NCBI RefSeq assembly: GCF_030398335.1
Contig: NZ_JAOAOP010000038.1
Span: 1 to 36,335 of the forward strand
Direction: 5' to 3'
Source of the DNA: Aquibium sp. A9E412
Lineage (GTDB): Bacteria; Pseudomonadota; Alphaproteobacteria; Rhizobiales; Rhizobiaceae
DNA: 36,335 nucleotides
Below are positions 1 through 8,358 of the stretch, piece by piece; the stretch's first letter is position 1, and the number at the start of each line of letters is the position of its first letter. Under the pieces are notes generated by a model, which was not told where the DNA came from, made no database searches, and worked only from the letters and a program-made list of their open reading frames with translations. The translations under genes and the position numbers were made by a program.

Positions 1-540
1 GCCCTGCCCGCGCCGGCGCAGGCCGCGCTTGCCGGCGCCTCGCCGAGCGCCCAGGCCGTCGCCGGCGCCATGGCGAGCGATCCGGGCTGGCGCGCCGCGC
101 TGGCGCAGAGCGGCCAGCCGGCGGGCCGGACGCCCGGCGTGCAGGCGCTACACATCCAGCTTCACCCTGCCGAGCTCGGCAGCGTGATTGCCCGCCTGCG
201 CCTGGTCGGCGACCGGCTGTCGGTCGACATCGAGGTGGAGACGGGCGGCGCCCAGAGCCGGCTCGCCAGCGACAGCGACGCCATCGCCAAGGCGCTGCGC
301 AGCCTCGGCTTCGAGGTCGACCGCATCACCGTGCAGCAGGGACAGGGCACCGCGACGGCCCAGGGCAACGGCACGGGAAGCGCCGCCGGCCGCGACGGCA
401 CCGGCGGGCAGACCGCGGCCGGGCGCGGCGACGGCGGCACCGGCAGCGAGCAGCAACGGGGACACCAGCACGATGGCAAGGACGACGAGGCGCGCCGGCC
501 GGGCGCTGCGCCGACTGCTTCTGGCGGCGTCTATATCTAG
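1..540 (+). CDS. fliK: FliK C-terminal part (flagellar hook-length control protein; called MotD in rhizobia)
   Basis: The frame is open from the first base, so the N-terminal part lies outside the window; 179 residues are visible. The visible part has an Ala/Gly/Gln-rich linker, then a stretch typical of the FliK C-terminal domain (LHIQLHPAELGSVIARL, followed by a segment ending LRSLGFEVDRITV), then a Gly/Gln/Thr-rich tail. FliK is secreted by the flagellar export apparatus, measures hook length, and switches export specificity from hook to filament proteins. Its place at the head of a flagellar run in front of a transglycosylase gene and ftcR matches the order known in rhizobia, where the gene was first called motD. 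The 3' end overlaps the next gene by 68 nt. Confidence 0.88.
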   Translation, partial: ALPAPAQAALAGASPSAQAVAGAMASDPGWRAALAQSGQPAGRTPGVQALHIQLHPAELGSVIARLRLVGDRLSVDIEVETGGAQSRLASDSDAIAKALRSLGFEVDRITVQQGQGTATAQGNGTGSAAGRDGTGGQTAAGRGDGGTGSEQQRGHQHDGKDDEARRPGAAPTASGGVYI

Positions 541-1060
541 CGCGCCCGCCGGCGCCGCGCTGGCGGCGGCCAACCCGTGCGAGGCCGAGATCCTGCGCGC
601 CGCCGACCGCTACGGCGTGCCGGCCGGCATCCTCTATGCCGTCGGGCTGACGGAGACCGGCGTCAGGGGCAGCCTGCAGCCCTATGCGCTCAACATCGCC
701 GGCAAGGCCGTGTTCGCCCGCTCCGCCGCCGAGGCGCGCGCCGCCTTCGAGGCGGCACGGCGCCAGGGCGTGCGGCTGATCGACCTCGGCTGCATGCAGA
801 TCAACCACCGCTACCACGGCGAGCGCTTCGACAGCGTCGAGGCCATGCTCGACCCGGCCCGCAACGTCGACTACGCGGCGCGCTTCCTGGTCGAGCTGAA
901 GGCGCGCCACAGCACCTGGTCGATGGCCGTGGCGCGCTATCACGCCGGCCCCGACAACGACCCGGCACAGAAGCGCTATGTCTGCCGCGTCATCGCCAAC
1001 ATGGTGGCGACCGGCTTCGGCCGGTGGACCGACAACGCCCGTCGCTTTTGCAACCCATGA
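473..1060 (+). CDS. Secreted lytic transglycosylase of the flagellar cluster
   Basis: 195 residues. The start at 473 gives an Arg-rich n-region and a hydrophobic stretch ending in an Ala-rich cleavage region, i.e. a signal peptide (about residues 1-33), so the enzyme should act in the periplasm. The mature part has the SLT fold signature: a likely catalytic Glu in GLTETG, then GCMQINHRYHG, and the substrate-side ARYHAG motif. Cys residues at the mature N-terminus, in GCMQ and in YVCRV could form a disulfide. Such enzymes cleave peptidoglycan glycan strands with formation of 1,6-anhydro-muramyl ends. Between fliK and ftcR, its likely job is opening the wall for the flagellar rod, as proposed for SltF-type enzymes; this is inference from context. 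It overlaps fliK by 68 nt, which suggests joint transcription. Confidence 0.82.
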   Translation: MARTTRRAGRALRRLLLAASISSAPAGAALAAANPCEAEILRAADRYGVPAGILYAVGLTETGVRGSLQPYALNIAGKAVFARSAAEARAAFEAARRQGVRLIDLGCMQINHRYHGERFDSVEAMLDPARNVDYAARFLVELKARHSTWSMAVARYHAGPDNDPAQKRYVCRVIANMVATGFGRWTDNARRFCNP

Positions 1061-1376
1061 TTGCTTTTTGCTTTCGCAACGACCGGCGGGCGATGCGGCG
1101 GCCGGGCCGGCTTCCGTGCCGCCGGCCGCGGCCTGCCGGACCGCACGAGGCGCCGCCGGCACGGCCCGCGGGCCGTGCGCGCGCGACCGCGCGCCCTGCC
1201 CCCGGAACGTCATCCCTCGCGCCCCGGGACACGTTTCTTTACAAAACGTTACCGGAACGCCGGCAGAGCGGCGCAGCACCCCGTCGGCGGGTCGGCAGCG
1301 GCGCCGGCGGCCGCGCCTCTTGCCACGGTCGGCGACGGGTGATTGGCTGCACCGCGGCGATCGACGGAGGCGCGCG
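1061..1376. other. 316-bp gap between the transglycosylase and GST genes
   Basis: I see no convincing gene here. The first 20 bases and 1231-1250 are AT-rich islands in an otherwise extremely GC-rich sequence. The second island holds a short inverted repeat (listed separately). The gap ends in a good ribosome binding site (GGAGG at 1366-1370) for the GST gene. No rho-independent terminator was recognised. Confidence 0.5.
1231..1249. promoter_or_regulatory. AT-rich inverted repeat upstream of the GST gene
   Basis: The arms ACGTTT (1231-1236) and AAACGT (1244-1249) are perfect inverted copies separated by 7 bases. The site is AT-rich compared with its surroundings and lies about 130 bp before the GST start. 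It could be an operator or part of a promoter; no clear -10 box was found at the expected distance. This is inference from symmetry and base composition only. Confidence 0.3.
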
Positions 1377-2069
1377 ATGGGCGAGCTGACCCTTACAACC
1401 TTCGATTGGGTGCCGGAGATGCCGCGCGGCTATGTGCGCGACCTGCGCGTGCGCTGGGCGCTCGAGGAGGCCGGCCTGCCCTACCGCGTCGCCGGCGTGC
1501 CGTTCGGCGAGCGGCAGGCGGCGCATTTCGCCCACCAGCCCTTCGGCCAGGTGCCGTGGCTGACGGACGGCGACACATCGATCTTCGAGAGCGGCGCCAT
1601 CCTGCTGCATCTCGGCGCCCGCAGCGAAGCCCTGCTGCCGGCCGATCCGCAGGGCCGCGGCAAGGCGACGGAATGGCTGTTCGCCGCGCTCAACTCGGTC
1701 GAGATGGCGAGCCTGCCCTGGTCGATCTTCGCGTTCTCCGGCTTCAGCCGCGACACGCCCGAGTGGCGGCGTCTCGACGGCTTCCTGGCGGCCCGCCTCG
1801 ACCGTCTGGAGCCGGTCCTGGCGGCGCGCGAATGGCTCGCGGGGCCGTTCTCCGTCGCCGACATCGCGATGGCCGACGTGCTGCGCCTGGTCGACCGCTT
1901 CGGCCGGCTGGACGCGCATCCCGCCTGCCGCGACTACCTCGCCCGCGCCACCGCCCGGCCCGCCTTCGCCACGGCGCATGCCGGCCAGATGGCGCATTTC
2001 GCCGCCGCCGACCTGGCAAGGACGGCCGCGCCGGCGGCCGACTCCCGAAATCCTAGCTATAAGAAATAG
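1377..2069 (+). CDS. Glutathione S-transferase family protein
   Basis: 230 residues. The start is set by GGAGG at 1366-1370, six bases before the ATG. The N-terminal thioredoxin-like domain (about 1-85) has the order strand, helix (VRWALEEAGLPY), strand, the cis-Pro region GQVPWL (Pro preceding the Trp-Leu) and the glutathione-contacting ESGAIL motif. The C-terminal all-helical domain carries the N-capping-type motif FSVADIAMADVL. These are the standard GST hallmarks. The natural substrate cannot be read from sequence; members conjugate glutathione to electrophiles or reduce peroxides. Its position between flagellar genes on the same strand is odd, because rhizobial clusters usually run from the transglycosylase gene straight to ftcR/rem. 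It may be a later insertion or simply share the operon. Confidence 0.88.
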   Translation: MGELTLTTFDWVPEMPRGYVRDLRVRWALEEAGLPYRVAGVPFGERQAAHFAHQPFGQVPWLTDGDTSIFESGAILLHLGARSEALLPADPQGRGKATEWLFAALNSVEMASLPWSIFAFSGFSRDTPEWRRLDGFLAARLDRLEPVLAAREWLAGPFSVADIAMADVLRLVDRFGRLDAHPACRDYLARATARPAFATAHAGQMAHFAAADLARTAAPAADSRNPSYKK

Positions 2070-2135
2070 TGGTTGTCGCCGATTCCCGGCACCGGGTACC
2101 TCTAGGAGCAGAAACTGATTCGGAGGGGCGGGCCG

Positions 2136-2804
2136 ATGATTGTGATCGTGGATGAGCGCGATCTGGTAAAAGATGGTTACCATTCTCTTTTCAATCGGGA
2201 AGGGGTAGCGAGCGCCGGCTTCGGCCCGGCCGATTTCGACGAGTGGGTGGAAAGCGCGGCCGACGACGACCTGCGCTCGGTGCAGGCCTTCCTTCTCGGC
2301 CAGTGCGTCGGCGACGCGGTCTCGCCGCAGCGCATCCGCGACCGCTCCAGCGCCCCGGTCATCGCGCTCAGCGAGCAGAACTCGCTGGAAGACACGCTGC
2401 GCCTGTTCGAGGCCGGCGTCGACGACGTGGTGCGCAAGCCGGTGCACGTGCGCGAGATCCTGGCGCGCATCGCCGCCATCAGCCGGCGCGCCAAGGAAGA
2501 GCCCGCCTATGCCGAGATCGGCCCGATGCGCATCTACATGGACGGCCGCGATCCGGAGATCGACGGCCAGCCGCTGCCGCTGCCGCGCCGTGAGCGCCGC
2601 ATCCTCGAATATCTCGCCAGCAACCGCGCCCGGCGCGTGACCAAGACGCAGGTCTTCAACGCGATCTACGGCATCTTCGACGAGAACGTCGAGGAGAACG
2701 TGGTGGAGAGCCACATCTCCAAGCTGCGCAAGAAGCTGCGCGAGAAGCTCGGCTTCGACCCGATCGATTCCAAGCGTTACCTCGGCTACCGGCTGGCGCT
2801 GTGA
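2136..2804 (+). CDS. ftcR: Flagellar transcriptional regulator FtcR/Rem (OmpR-type orphan)
   Basis: 222 residues with a strong ribosome binding site (GGAGGGG at 2122-2128). Residues 1-115 form a receiver-like domain that keeps the late Lys-Pro pair (K101-P102 in [17 protein letters not shown]). The third-strand Asp that is normally phosphorylated is missing: the segment near residues 51-57 reads AFLLGQC. Residues 130-222 form a winged-helix DNA-binding domain with [30 protein letters not shown] and the C-terminal RYLGYRL hairpin. This matches FtcR of Brucella and Rem of Sinorhizobium, orphan activators of flagellar genes that act without a paired kinase. It probably controls the genes that follow here. 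Confidence 0.93.
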   Translation: MIVIVDERDLVKDGYHSLFNREGVASAGFGPADFDEWVESAADDDLRSVQAFLLGQCVGDAVSPQRIRDRSSAPVIALSEQNSLEDTLRLFEAGVDDVVRKPVHVREILARIAAISRRAKEEPAYAEIGPMRIYMDGRDPEIDGQPLPLPRRERRILEYLASNRARRVTKTQVFNAIYGIFDENVEENVVESHISKLRKKLREKLGFDPIDSKRYLGYRLAL

Positions 2805-2844
2805 GCGGCCGGCCGGACCGGTGGCCCGGCACGACAGCTTCACG

Positions 2845-2865
2845 CAAGCGAGCGCGGCTATCCTC
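2845..2865 (+). promoter_or_regulatory. Putative flagellar promoter motif upstream of flgE
   Basis: CAAGC (2845-2849), 7 bases, GCTA (2857-2860), one base, CCTCG. The same arrangement occurs upstream of flhA (8359-8381). It lies about 40 bp before the flgE start. It may be a flagellar-class promoter or an FtcR/Rem-dependent element; this is inference from two matching intergenic copies. Confidence 0.35.
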
Positions 2866-2900
2866 GTGACCGTCGGTCCCGAACACGAGGAGCTTGTCCG

Positions 2901-4160
2901 ATGAGCCTCTACGGCATGATGCGAACCGGCGTGTCCGGCATGGCGGCACAGGCCAACCGCCTGTCGACGGTCGCCGACAACATCGCCAATTCCAGCACCA
3001 CCGGTTACAAGCGCTCGCGCGCCGAGTTCTCCTCGCTGGTCATCCCCGACACGCCCGGCGCCTACAACTCCGGCGGCGTGACGACCACCATCCAGACCGC
3101 CGTGTCGAAGCAGGGCGTGCTGCAATACACCACCTCGACGACGGATCTGGCGGTCAACGGCGACGGCTTCTTCGTCGTGCAGGATCCGAGCGGCCGGCCG
3201 TTCCTGACGCGGGCCGGCGCCTTCGTGCCCGACAGCGAGGGCCGGCTCGTCAACGCCGCCGGCTACCAGCTCATGGGCTACAGCTACGCCAACGGCGAGC
3301 CGGTGCCCACGGCGAACGGCTTCGACGGGCTGGAGCCGGTGATCGTCGACGGCAACGACCTGGTCGCCACGCCGTCGCGCAACGGCATGATCAAGGCCAA
3401 CCTGCCGCAGACGGCCGACGCGGTGCCGGCGGCCGACCTGCCGTCGACCAACACCGCCGGCGCCACCTATACGGCCAAGACCTCGCTCGTCACCTACGAC
3501 AATCTCGGCGGCGAGCGGCTGATCGACGTCTACTTCACCAAGACCGGGCCGGAGAGCTGGGAGGTGGCGGTGTTCGACCGCGCCGAGGCGACGCCGGGCA
3601 CCGGCTTCCCCTATGCCTCGGGTCCGCTCGCCACGGAGACGCTGACCTTCGACCCGACGACCGGCAAGCTCGACGCCGGGAGCCCGACGGAGATCGGCGT
3701 TCCCATTCCCGACGGCCAGACGCTGACCATCGACCTGTCGGAAACGAGCCAGCTCGCCTCCGACTACCTGCTGCACGACGCCGGCGTCGACGGCAACGCG
3801 CCGACCTCGATCGAGAAGGTCGAGATGTCGACCGACGGCACGCTCTACGCGGAGTATGCGGACGGCTCGTTCCGCGCCATCTACCGCATCCCGCTCGCCG
3901 ACGTGCCGAGCCCCGACAACATGCAGGTGCTGCAGGGCAACGTGTTCGCCGAGAGCGCCGAATCCGGCGGCGTCCGGCTCGGCTTCGCCAACGAGGGCGG
4001 CCTCGGCAAGGTGGTTTCGGGCGCGCTCGAGAACTCCAATGTCGACATCGCCGAGGAGCTGACCTCGATGATCGAATCGCAGCGCAGCTACACCGCCAAC
4101 TCGAAGGTCTTCCAGACCGGTTCGGACCTGATGGACCTGCTGGTCAACCTCAAACGATAG
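2901..4160 (+). CDS. flgE: Flagellar hook protein FlgE
   Basis: 419 residues, start preceded by GAGGAG. The N-terminus has the flagellar rod/hook signature MSLYGMMRTGVSGM...RLSTVADNIANSSTTGYK (residues 1-40), which forms the D0 coiled coil of axial proteins. The DLAVNGDGFFVV motif (about 85-95) is typical of FlgE/FlgG-type proteins. The middle (D1/D2) is variable, and the C-terminal helix (NSNVDIAEELTSMIESQRSY, ending MDLLVNLKR) mirrors the N-terminal one. FlgE polymerises into the curved universal joint outside the cell after export through the flagellar type III apparatus. It follows ftcR by 96 bp, which allows its own promoter, and is followed by flgK after 49 bp. Confidence 0.95.
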   Translation: MSLYGMMRTGVSGMAAQANRLSTVADNIANSSTTGYKRSRAEFSSLVIPDTPGAYNSGGVTTTIQTAVSKQGVLQYTTSTTDLAVNGDGFFVVQDPSGRPFLTRAGAFVPDSEGRLVNAAGYQLMGYSYANGEPVPTANGFDGLEPVIVDGNDLVATPSRNGMIKANLPQTADAVPAADLPSTNTAGATYTAKTSLVTYDNLGGERLIDVYFTKTGPESWEVAVFDRAEATPGTGFPYASGPLATETLTFDPTTGKLDAGSPTEIGVPIPDGQTLTIDLSETSQLASDYLLHDAGVDGNAPTSIEKVEMSTDGTLYAEYADGSFRAIYRIPLADVPSPDNMQVLQGNVFAESAESGGVRLGFANEGGLGKVVSGALENSNVDIAEELTSMIESQRSYTANSKVFQTGSDLMDLLVNLKR

Positions 4161-4209
4161 GGTGAGACGCGGGCGCTGACACCGCCGCAGCACCCGGGAA
4201 AGAACGTGC

Positions 4210-5670
4210 ATGTCCCTGACCTCCGCCCTGAGCATCGCGCAGTCGGCGCTGCTGAACACCGGTCGCCAGACCGGCGTGGTGTCGCGGAACGTCCAGGAGG
4301 CCGCCAATCCCGACTACGCCCGCCGCGAGGCCGTCACCACGACCAGCGGGTCGGGCGCCCGCGTCACGGAGATCCGCCGCGCCACCGACGCGGTGCTGTT
4401 CCGCCACAACCTGGCGGCGCTGTCGGCGCAGAGCGGCCAGGCGACGGTGAGCAAGGGGCTCGACACGCTGCGCCTGTCGGTCAACGGCGCCGACAACGGC
4501 GCGTCGGCGGCCGCCGCCATCGGCGACCTGATAAAGGCGCTGGAATTCTACGCCGCCACGCCGTCGAACCCGACGCTCGCCAGCACCACCGTCGAGGCGG
4601 CGCGCAACGCCGTGCGCGCCCTGCATGACGGCAGCACCGCGATCCAGACCTTCCGCAGCGACGCCGACCGCGAGATCGCGGCGGCCGTCGACGACCTGAA
4701 CCGGCTGCTCGGCGATTTCGAAACGGTCAACCGCGAGGTCGTCGCCGGCACCCGCACGGGCCGCGACGTGTCGGACGCGCTCGACCAGCGCGACGCGCTG
4801 CTCAAGCAGATCTCGGCCCATGTCTCGATCTCGACGGTCAGCCGGCCGGGCAACGACATCATGATCGTCACCGGCGACGGCGCCACGCTGTTCGAGACGG
4901 TGCCGCGCGAGGTCTCCTTCCAGCCGCTCGCCACCCATGTGCCGGGCACCCCCGGCAACGCGGTGACCATCGACGGCGTGCCGCTGAAGCCCGGCAGCGG
5001 CGGCTCGACCTCCGCCTCCGGCACGATCGCGGCCAAGCTGCAGCTCCGCGACACGGTCGCCGTCACCATGCAGCGCCAGCTCGACGAGGTGGCGCGCGGC
5101 CTGATCACCGCGTTCGCCGAGACCGCGCCGGGCGGCGGCGCGCCCGACCGGGCCGGCCTGTTCACCTGGCCGGGCGGCCCGGCGCTGCCGCCGGCGGGAA
5201 CCGCCATCGACGGGCTGGCCGCGGCGATCCGCGTCAACCCCGCGATGGACCCGGCGGCCGGCGGCGACCCGCAGCTCTTGCGCGACGGCGGCGCCAACGG
5301 CCCTGCCTATCTCGCCAACGCCACCGGCGGCGCCTCCTTCTCCGACCTGCTGCGCCGCTACGCCGACGGTCTCGACCGGCCGATCGCCGTCGATCCGGCC
5401 GCCGGCCTCGACGACAGCCGCAGCGTCGTGGCGCTGTCGTCGGATGCGGTCGGCTGGCTCGAGGCGCTGCGCCAGGACGCCGCAACGGGCAGCGAGCGCA
5501 AGGACGCGCTGGCCCAGCGCATGGGCACGGCGCTGTCCAACGCCACCGGCGTCAACGTCGACGAGGAGATGGCGCTCTTGCTCGAGCTCGAGCATTCCTA
5601 CGAGGCTTCCGCACGGCTGATGCGCGTCATCGACGAGATGCTCGCCACGCTGCTGGCGGCGACGGGCTGA
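4210..5670 (+). CDS. flgK: Flagellar hook-associated protein FlgK (HAP1)
   Basis: 486 residues. The N-terminal segment (SLTSALSIAQSALLNTG, then VSRNVQEAANPDYARREA) is the axial-protein signature. The C-terminus has GVNVDEEMALLLELEHSYEA followed by a terminal helix, the usual FlgK ending that pairs with the N-terminal helix. FlgK forms the first junction ring between hook and filament and is exported after the hook is complete. The start follows only a weak purine-rich site (GGGAAAGAA), so translation may depend on coupling within the operon. flgL starts 4 nt after the stop. Confidence 0.94.
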   Translation: MSLTSALSIAQSALLNTGRQTGVVSRNVQEAANPDYARREAVTTTSGSGARVTEIRRATDAVLFRHNLAALSAQSGQATVSKGLDTLRLSVNGADNGASAAAAIGDLIKALEFYAATPSNPTLASTTVEAARNAVRALHDGSTAIQTFRSDADREIAAAVDDLNRLLGDFETVNREVVAGTRTGRDVSDALDQRDALLKQISAHVSISTVSRPGNDIMIVTGDGATLFETVPREVSFQPLATHVPGTPGNAVTIDGVPLKPGSGGSTSASGTIAAKLQLRDTVAVTMQRQLDEVARGLITAFAETAPGGGAPDRAGLFTWPGGPALPPAGTAIDGLAAAIRVNPAMDPAAGGDPQLLRDGGANGPAYLANATGGASFSDLLRRYADGLDRPIAVDPAAGLDDSRSVVALSSDAVGWLEALRQDAATGSERKDALAQRMGTALSNATGVNVDEEMALLLELEHSYEASARLMRVIDEMLATLLAATG

Positions 5671-5674
5671 CGCC

Positions 5675-6724
5675 ATGAAGCTGGCCGCGATCTCGACCCA
5701 GAGCGTCAACCAGGCCCTGCGCTACCAGCTCATGCGCGTGCAGGCCGAGATGGCCGAGCGCAATCAGGAGACGGTCAGCGGCCGGCTGTTCGATCCCGGC
5801 AAGACGCTCGGCGCGCGCAGCGCCAACACCGTGTCGCTGACGCGCGAGATCGACCGGCTGGGCAGCCTGCTCGATTCCAACGCGCTGGCCGGCAACCGGC
5901 TCGCCGCCAGCCAGGATGCGCTGAGCCAGCTCAACGACGTCGGCCAGAGCCTGCTCGCCGCCCTCACCTCGGCGACCTCGGGCACCGTCAGCAACGAGAT
6001 CGTGCGCGCCGAGGGCACGCGCGCGCTCGGCGCGCTGACCAGCGTGATGAACACCAATCTCAACGGCGAGTACCTGTTCGCCGGCATCAACACCGACGTG
6101 AAGCCGTTCGACGACTACACCGCGCCCGGCTCGCCGGCCAAGGCCGCCTTCGACGCCGCCTTCGTCGGCCATTTCGGCTTCGCCCAGAGCGACCCGGCGG
6201 CCGCCGGCATCAGCGCCGCCGACATGCAGGTGTTTCTCGACACGGTGGTCGAGCCGCAGTTCCTCGGCGCCGGCTGGCAGGGTACCTGGTCGAGCGCCAC
6301 CGACGAGCGCATCGTCAGCCGCATCGCCCTCAACGAGACGGCCGAGACGTCGATCTCCGCCAACACGGCCGGCACCCGCAAACTCGCCATGGCCGCCGTC
6401 GCCGTGGCCGACCTGCTCCAGGGTCCGCTCAACGCCGGCGCGCGCGACGTGCTCTATGCGCGCGCCACCCAGCTCGTCGGCGAGGGGCTGGCCGATCTCG
6501 CCGACACGCAGGGCGCGGCCGGCGTGGTGCAGAACCGCATCACCGACGCCAGCGCCCGCATCGACATGCAGATCGACCTGTTCGAGCGCAGCGTCAACGA
6601 CCTGGAAGGCGTCGACCCGTTCGCCGCCTCGGCGCGCGTGTCGGAGCTGCAGACCCAGCTCGAGCTGTCCTACACGCTGACCGCGCGCCTGCAGCAGCTC
6701 AGCCTCATGCGCTTCCTCTCGTAG
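5675..6724 (+). CDS. flgL: Flagellar hook-associated protein FlgL (HAP3)
   Basis: 349 residues. The N-terminal region (about 1-140) resembles the flagellin N-terminal helical domain: the stretch around QETVSGRLFDP, a run of heptad-like helices, and LNGEYLFAGINTDVKPF, the turn typical of FlgL and flagellins. The C-terminal helical region (about 270-349) ends in LSYTLTARLQQLSLMRFLS. FlgL sits between FlgK and the filament as the second junction protein. It starts 4 nt after flgK and is certainly in the same operon. The distal end is followed by 39 bp before flaF. Confidence 0.93.
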   Translation: MKLAAISTQSVNQALRYQLMRVQAEMAERNQETVSGRLFDPGKTLGARSANTVSLTREIDRLGSLLDSNALAGNRLAASQDALSQLNDVGQSLLAALTSATSGTVSNEIVRAEGTRALGALTSVMNTNLNGEYLFAGINTDVKPFDDYTAPGSPAKAAFDAAFVGHFGFAQSDPAAAGISAADMQVFLDTVVEPQFLGAGWQGTWSSATDERIVSRIALNETAETSISANTAGTRKLAMAAVAVADLLQGPLNAGARDVLYARATQLVGEGLADLADTQGAAGVVQNRITDASARIDMQIDLFERSVNDLEGVDPFAASARVSELQTQLELSYTLTARLQQLSLMRFLS

Positions 6725-6763
6725 TCGTGTCCAAGGCCCGGTGACGCAAGAAACGGAACGGAA

Positions 6764-7111
6764 ATGTACCAATTCTCCTACAGCGAAATCCAGACCGACT
6801 CGGTGGCCGATGCCAAGGATCGCGAGCGCCAGCTCCTGAGCCGGTCGATCGACCTTCTGGCGAGCGCGCGCGAGAAGGGGCCGCAGTCGCAGGAATCGGT
6901 CGAGGCGATCCACTTCCTCAACCGCGTGTGGACCGCCTTCGTCGACGACCTGGCCAACCCCGACAACGAGCTGCCCAAGGAGCTGCGCGCCAACCTGATC
7001 TCGATCGGGCTGTGGCTGCTGCGCGAGGCCGAGGAGGTGCGGCAGGGCCGCTCCGACAATTTCGAGGGGCTGATCGAGGTGTCGCAGATCATCCGGGACG
7101 GCATGCAATGA
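6764..7111 (+). CDS. flaF: Flagellar biosynthesis regulator FlaF
   Basis: 115 residues. The whole protein matches the FlaF family of alphaproteobacteria: an N-terminal helix beginning MYQFSYSEI, the core [21 protein letters not shown], and [18 protein letters not shown]. FlaF is needed for flagellin synthesis and secretion and works opposite to, and together with, FlbT to couple flagellin translation to hook completion. Its stop overlaps the start of flbT in an ATGA arrangement (7108-7111), which indicates translational coupling of the two antagonistic regulators. Confidence 0.95.
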   Translation: MYQFSYSEIQTDSVADAKDRERQLLSRSIDLLASAREKGPQSQESVEAIHFLNRVWTAFVDDLANPDNELPKELRANLISIGLWLLREAEEVRQGRSDNFEGLIEVSQIIRDGMQ

Positions 7112-7548
7112 AGAACACCCTGCGCATCTCGCTCAAGGCGAACGAGAAGATCTACGTCAACGGCGCGGTGATCCGCGCCGACCGCAAGACGACGCTCGAG
7201 TTCCTCAACGACGTGCAGTTCCTGCTCGAGAACCACGTGCTGCAGCCCGAGGACGCGACGACGCCGCTGCGCCAGCTCTACTTCATCGTCCAGGTGATGC
7301 TGATGGCGCGCGACGAGGCGCAGGAGGCGCGCACCATGTTCCGCCGCTCGCTGCCGATGATGCTGTCCTGCTACCAGGACCCGGCCATCCTGGCCGGCCT
7401 CAAGGACATCGACCGGCTGGTCGGCGAGAACCAGATCTACGAGGCGCTGAAGACGATCCGCGCGCTCTATCCGCGCGAGGCGGAGGTGCTCGACCGCGGC
7501 GCGAACGCCGAGCGCTTTCCGCCGCTCGCCCTGGTCGTGGGAGGATGA
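7108..7548 (+). CDS. flbT: Flagellin translational regulator FlbT
   Basis: 146 residues starting at the ATG that overlaps the flaF stop. Family features are [19 protein letters not shown] at the N-terminus, [20 protein letters not shown], and [14 protein letters not shown]. In Caulobacter FlbT binds the 5' region of flagellin mRNA and destabilises it when the hook is not finished; in other alphaproteobacteria it can be an activator. The stop again overlaps the next start (ATGA at 7545-7548), so flaF, flbT and flgD form a tightly coupled series. Confidence 0.95.
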   Translation: MKNTLRISLKANEKIYVNGAVIRADRKTTLEFLNDVQFLLENHVLQPEDATTPLRQLYFIVQVMLMARDEAQEARTMFRRSLPMMLSCYQDPAILAGLKDIDRLVGENQIYEALKTIRALYPREAEVLDRGANAERFPPLALVVGG

Positions 7549-7955
7549 CGATGACGGTAACCCCGCAGGTTGCGGCCACGCAGCAGCAGAGCAACGCCGG
7601 CGCCCAGGCCGCCGCCGCCCCGCAGACGGTCGACTACCAGGCCTTCCTCAAGCTGCTCGTCGCCGAGATGAAGAACCAGGACCCGACGAGCCCGATGGAA
7701 TCGACCGACTACGTCGCCCAGCTCGCCTCCTTCTCGCAGGTCGAGCAGTCGGTGCAGATGAACGGCAAGCTCGACCAGCTCCTGCAGGCCTCGGCCCTGT
7801 CGCAGGCCGGCAGCATCATCGGCCGCGAGATCGTCTCGGCCGACGGCGCGGTGTCCGGCACGGTGTCGGAGGTGCGCCTGTTCAGCGACGGCGTGGTGGC
7901 AGTCCTCGAGAACGGCGGCCAGATCGTCGTCGGCCCCGGCGTGACGATCCGCTGA
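7545..7955 (+). CDS. flgD: Flagellar hook cap/assembly protein FlgD (short form)
   Basis: 136 residues from the ATG overlapping flbT; a second in-frame ATG two codons later is also possible. The conserved FlgD core is [35 protein letters not shown], followed by a short C-terminal beta part with [13 protein letters not shown] and VVGPGVTIR. FlgD caps the growing hook and allows FlgE to add. Enterobacterial FlgD has about 230 residues with Ig-like and Tudor-like domains; this one has only the N-terminal core and a short end, as seen in other rhizobial members. fliQ starts 4 nt after the stop. Confidence 0.93.
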   Translation: MTMTVTPQVAATQQQSNAGAQAAAAPQTVDYQAFLKLLVAEMKNQDPTSPMESTDYVAQLASFSQVEQSVQMNGKLDQLLQASALSQAGSIIGREIVSADGAVSGTVSEVRLFSDGVVAVLENGGQIVVGPGVTIR

Positions 7956-7959
7956 GGCG

Positions 7960-8226
7960 ATGAACGAGGCCGACGCCCTCGACATCGTCCAGTACGCCAT
8001 CTGGACGGTGCTCGTCGCCTCCGGGCCGGCGGTCGCCGTGGCGATGATCGTCGGCGTCGGCATCGCGCTCGTCCAGGCGCTCACCCAGGTGCAGGAGATC
8101 ACGCTCACCTTCGTGCCGAAGATCGTCGCCATCCTGCTCGCCGTCGCCTTCTCCGGCCCCTTCGTCGGGGCGCAGATCTTCGCCTTCACCACGGTGATCT
8201 TCCAGCGCATCGAGACCGGCTTCTGA
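7960..8226 (+). CDS. fliQ: Flagellar export gate protein FliQ
   Basis: 88 residues, the normal family size. There are two hydrophobic segments (about 14-40 and 52-75) joined by the conserved ALVQALTQVQEITLTFVPK loop. FliQ packs with FliP and FliR into the export gate of the flagellar type III secretion apparatus in the inner membrane. It is separated from flgD by 4 nt, so it ends the flgE-fliQ unit. A repeat element follows directly after the stop. Confidence 0.95.
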   Translation: MNEADALDIVQYAIWTVLVASGPAVAVAMIVGVGIALVQALTQVQEITLTFVPKIVAILLAVAFSGPFVGAQIFAFTTVIFQRIETGF

Positions 8227-8227
8227 A

Positions 8228-8324
8228 GCGTCTCCAGGCGAAGGGGAAACCGCTTCGCCGTCGCCGAACGCGTCATAACGACGAGCCGCAGCCGATCTGC
8301 GGTTCGCTGAACCTCAGAACGGCT
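8228..8324 (+). repeat. Dispersed palindromic intergenic repeat, copy 1
   Basis: This 97-bp unit aligns without gaps to 13314-13410, with about 75 identical positions by my count. It contains two inverted repeats. The first is GGCGAAG/CTTCGCC around a GGAAACC core (8237-8259). The second runs from AGCCG (8290) through GGTTC, GCT, GAACC to CGGCT (8324), with two mismatches in the stem. The form, with a GAAACCG core followed by a second hairpin in an intergenic position, recalls the RIME/RPE-type mosaic elements of rhizobia. As RNA both halves should fold, so the element may also attenuate transcription between fliQ and flhA. Confidence 0.75.
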
Positions 8325-8358
8325 CGAACGGCACCGCGCGCGCCACCTCACCCTCGCA

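Noticed and set aside
1239-4307. Open frame of about 1000 codons on the minus strand opposite GST, ftcR and flgE
   Set aside because: Same GC effect; it is the antisense of three confidently recognised genes.
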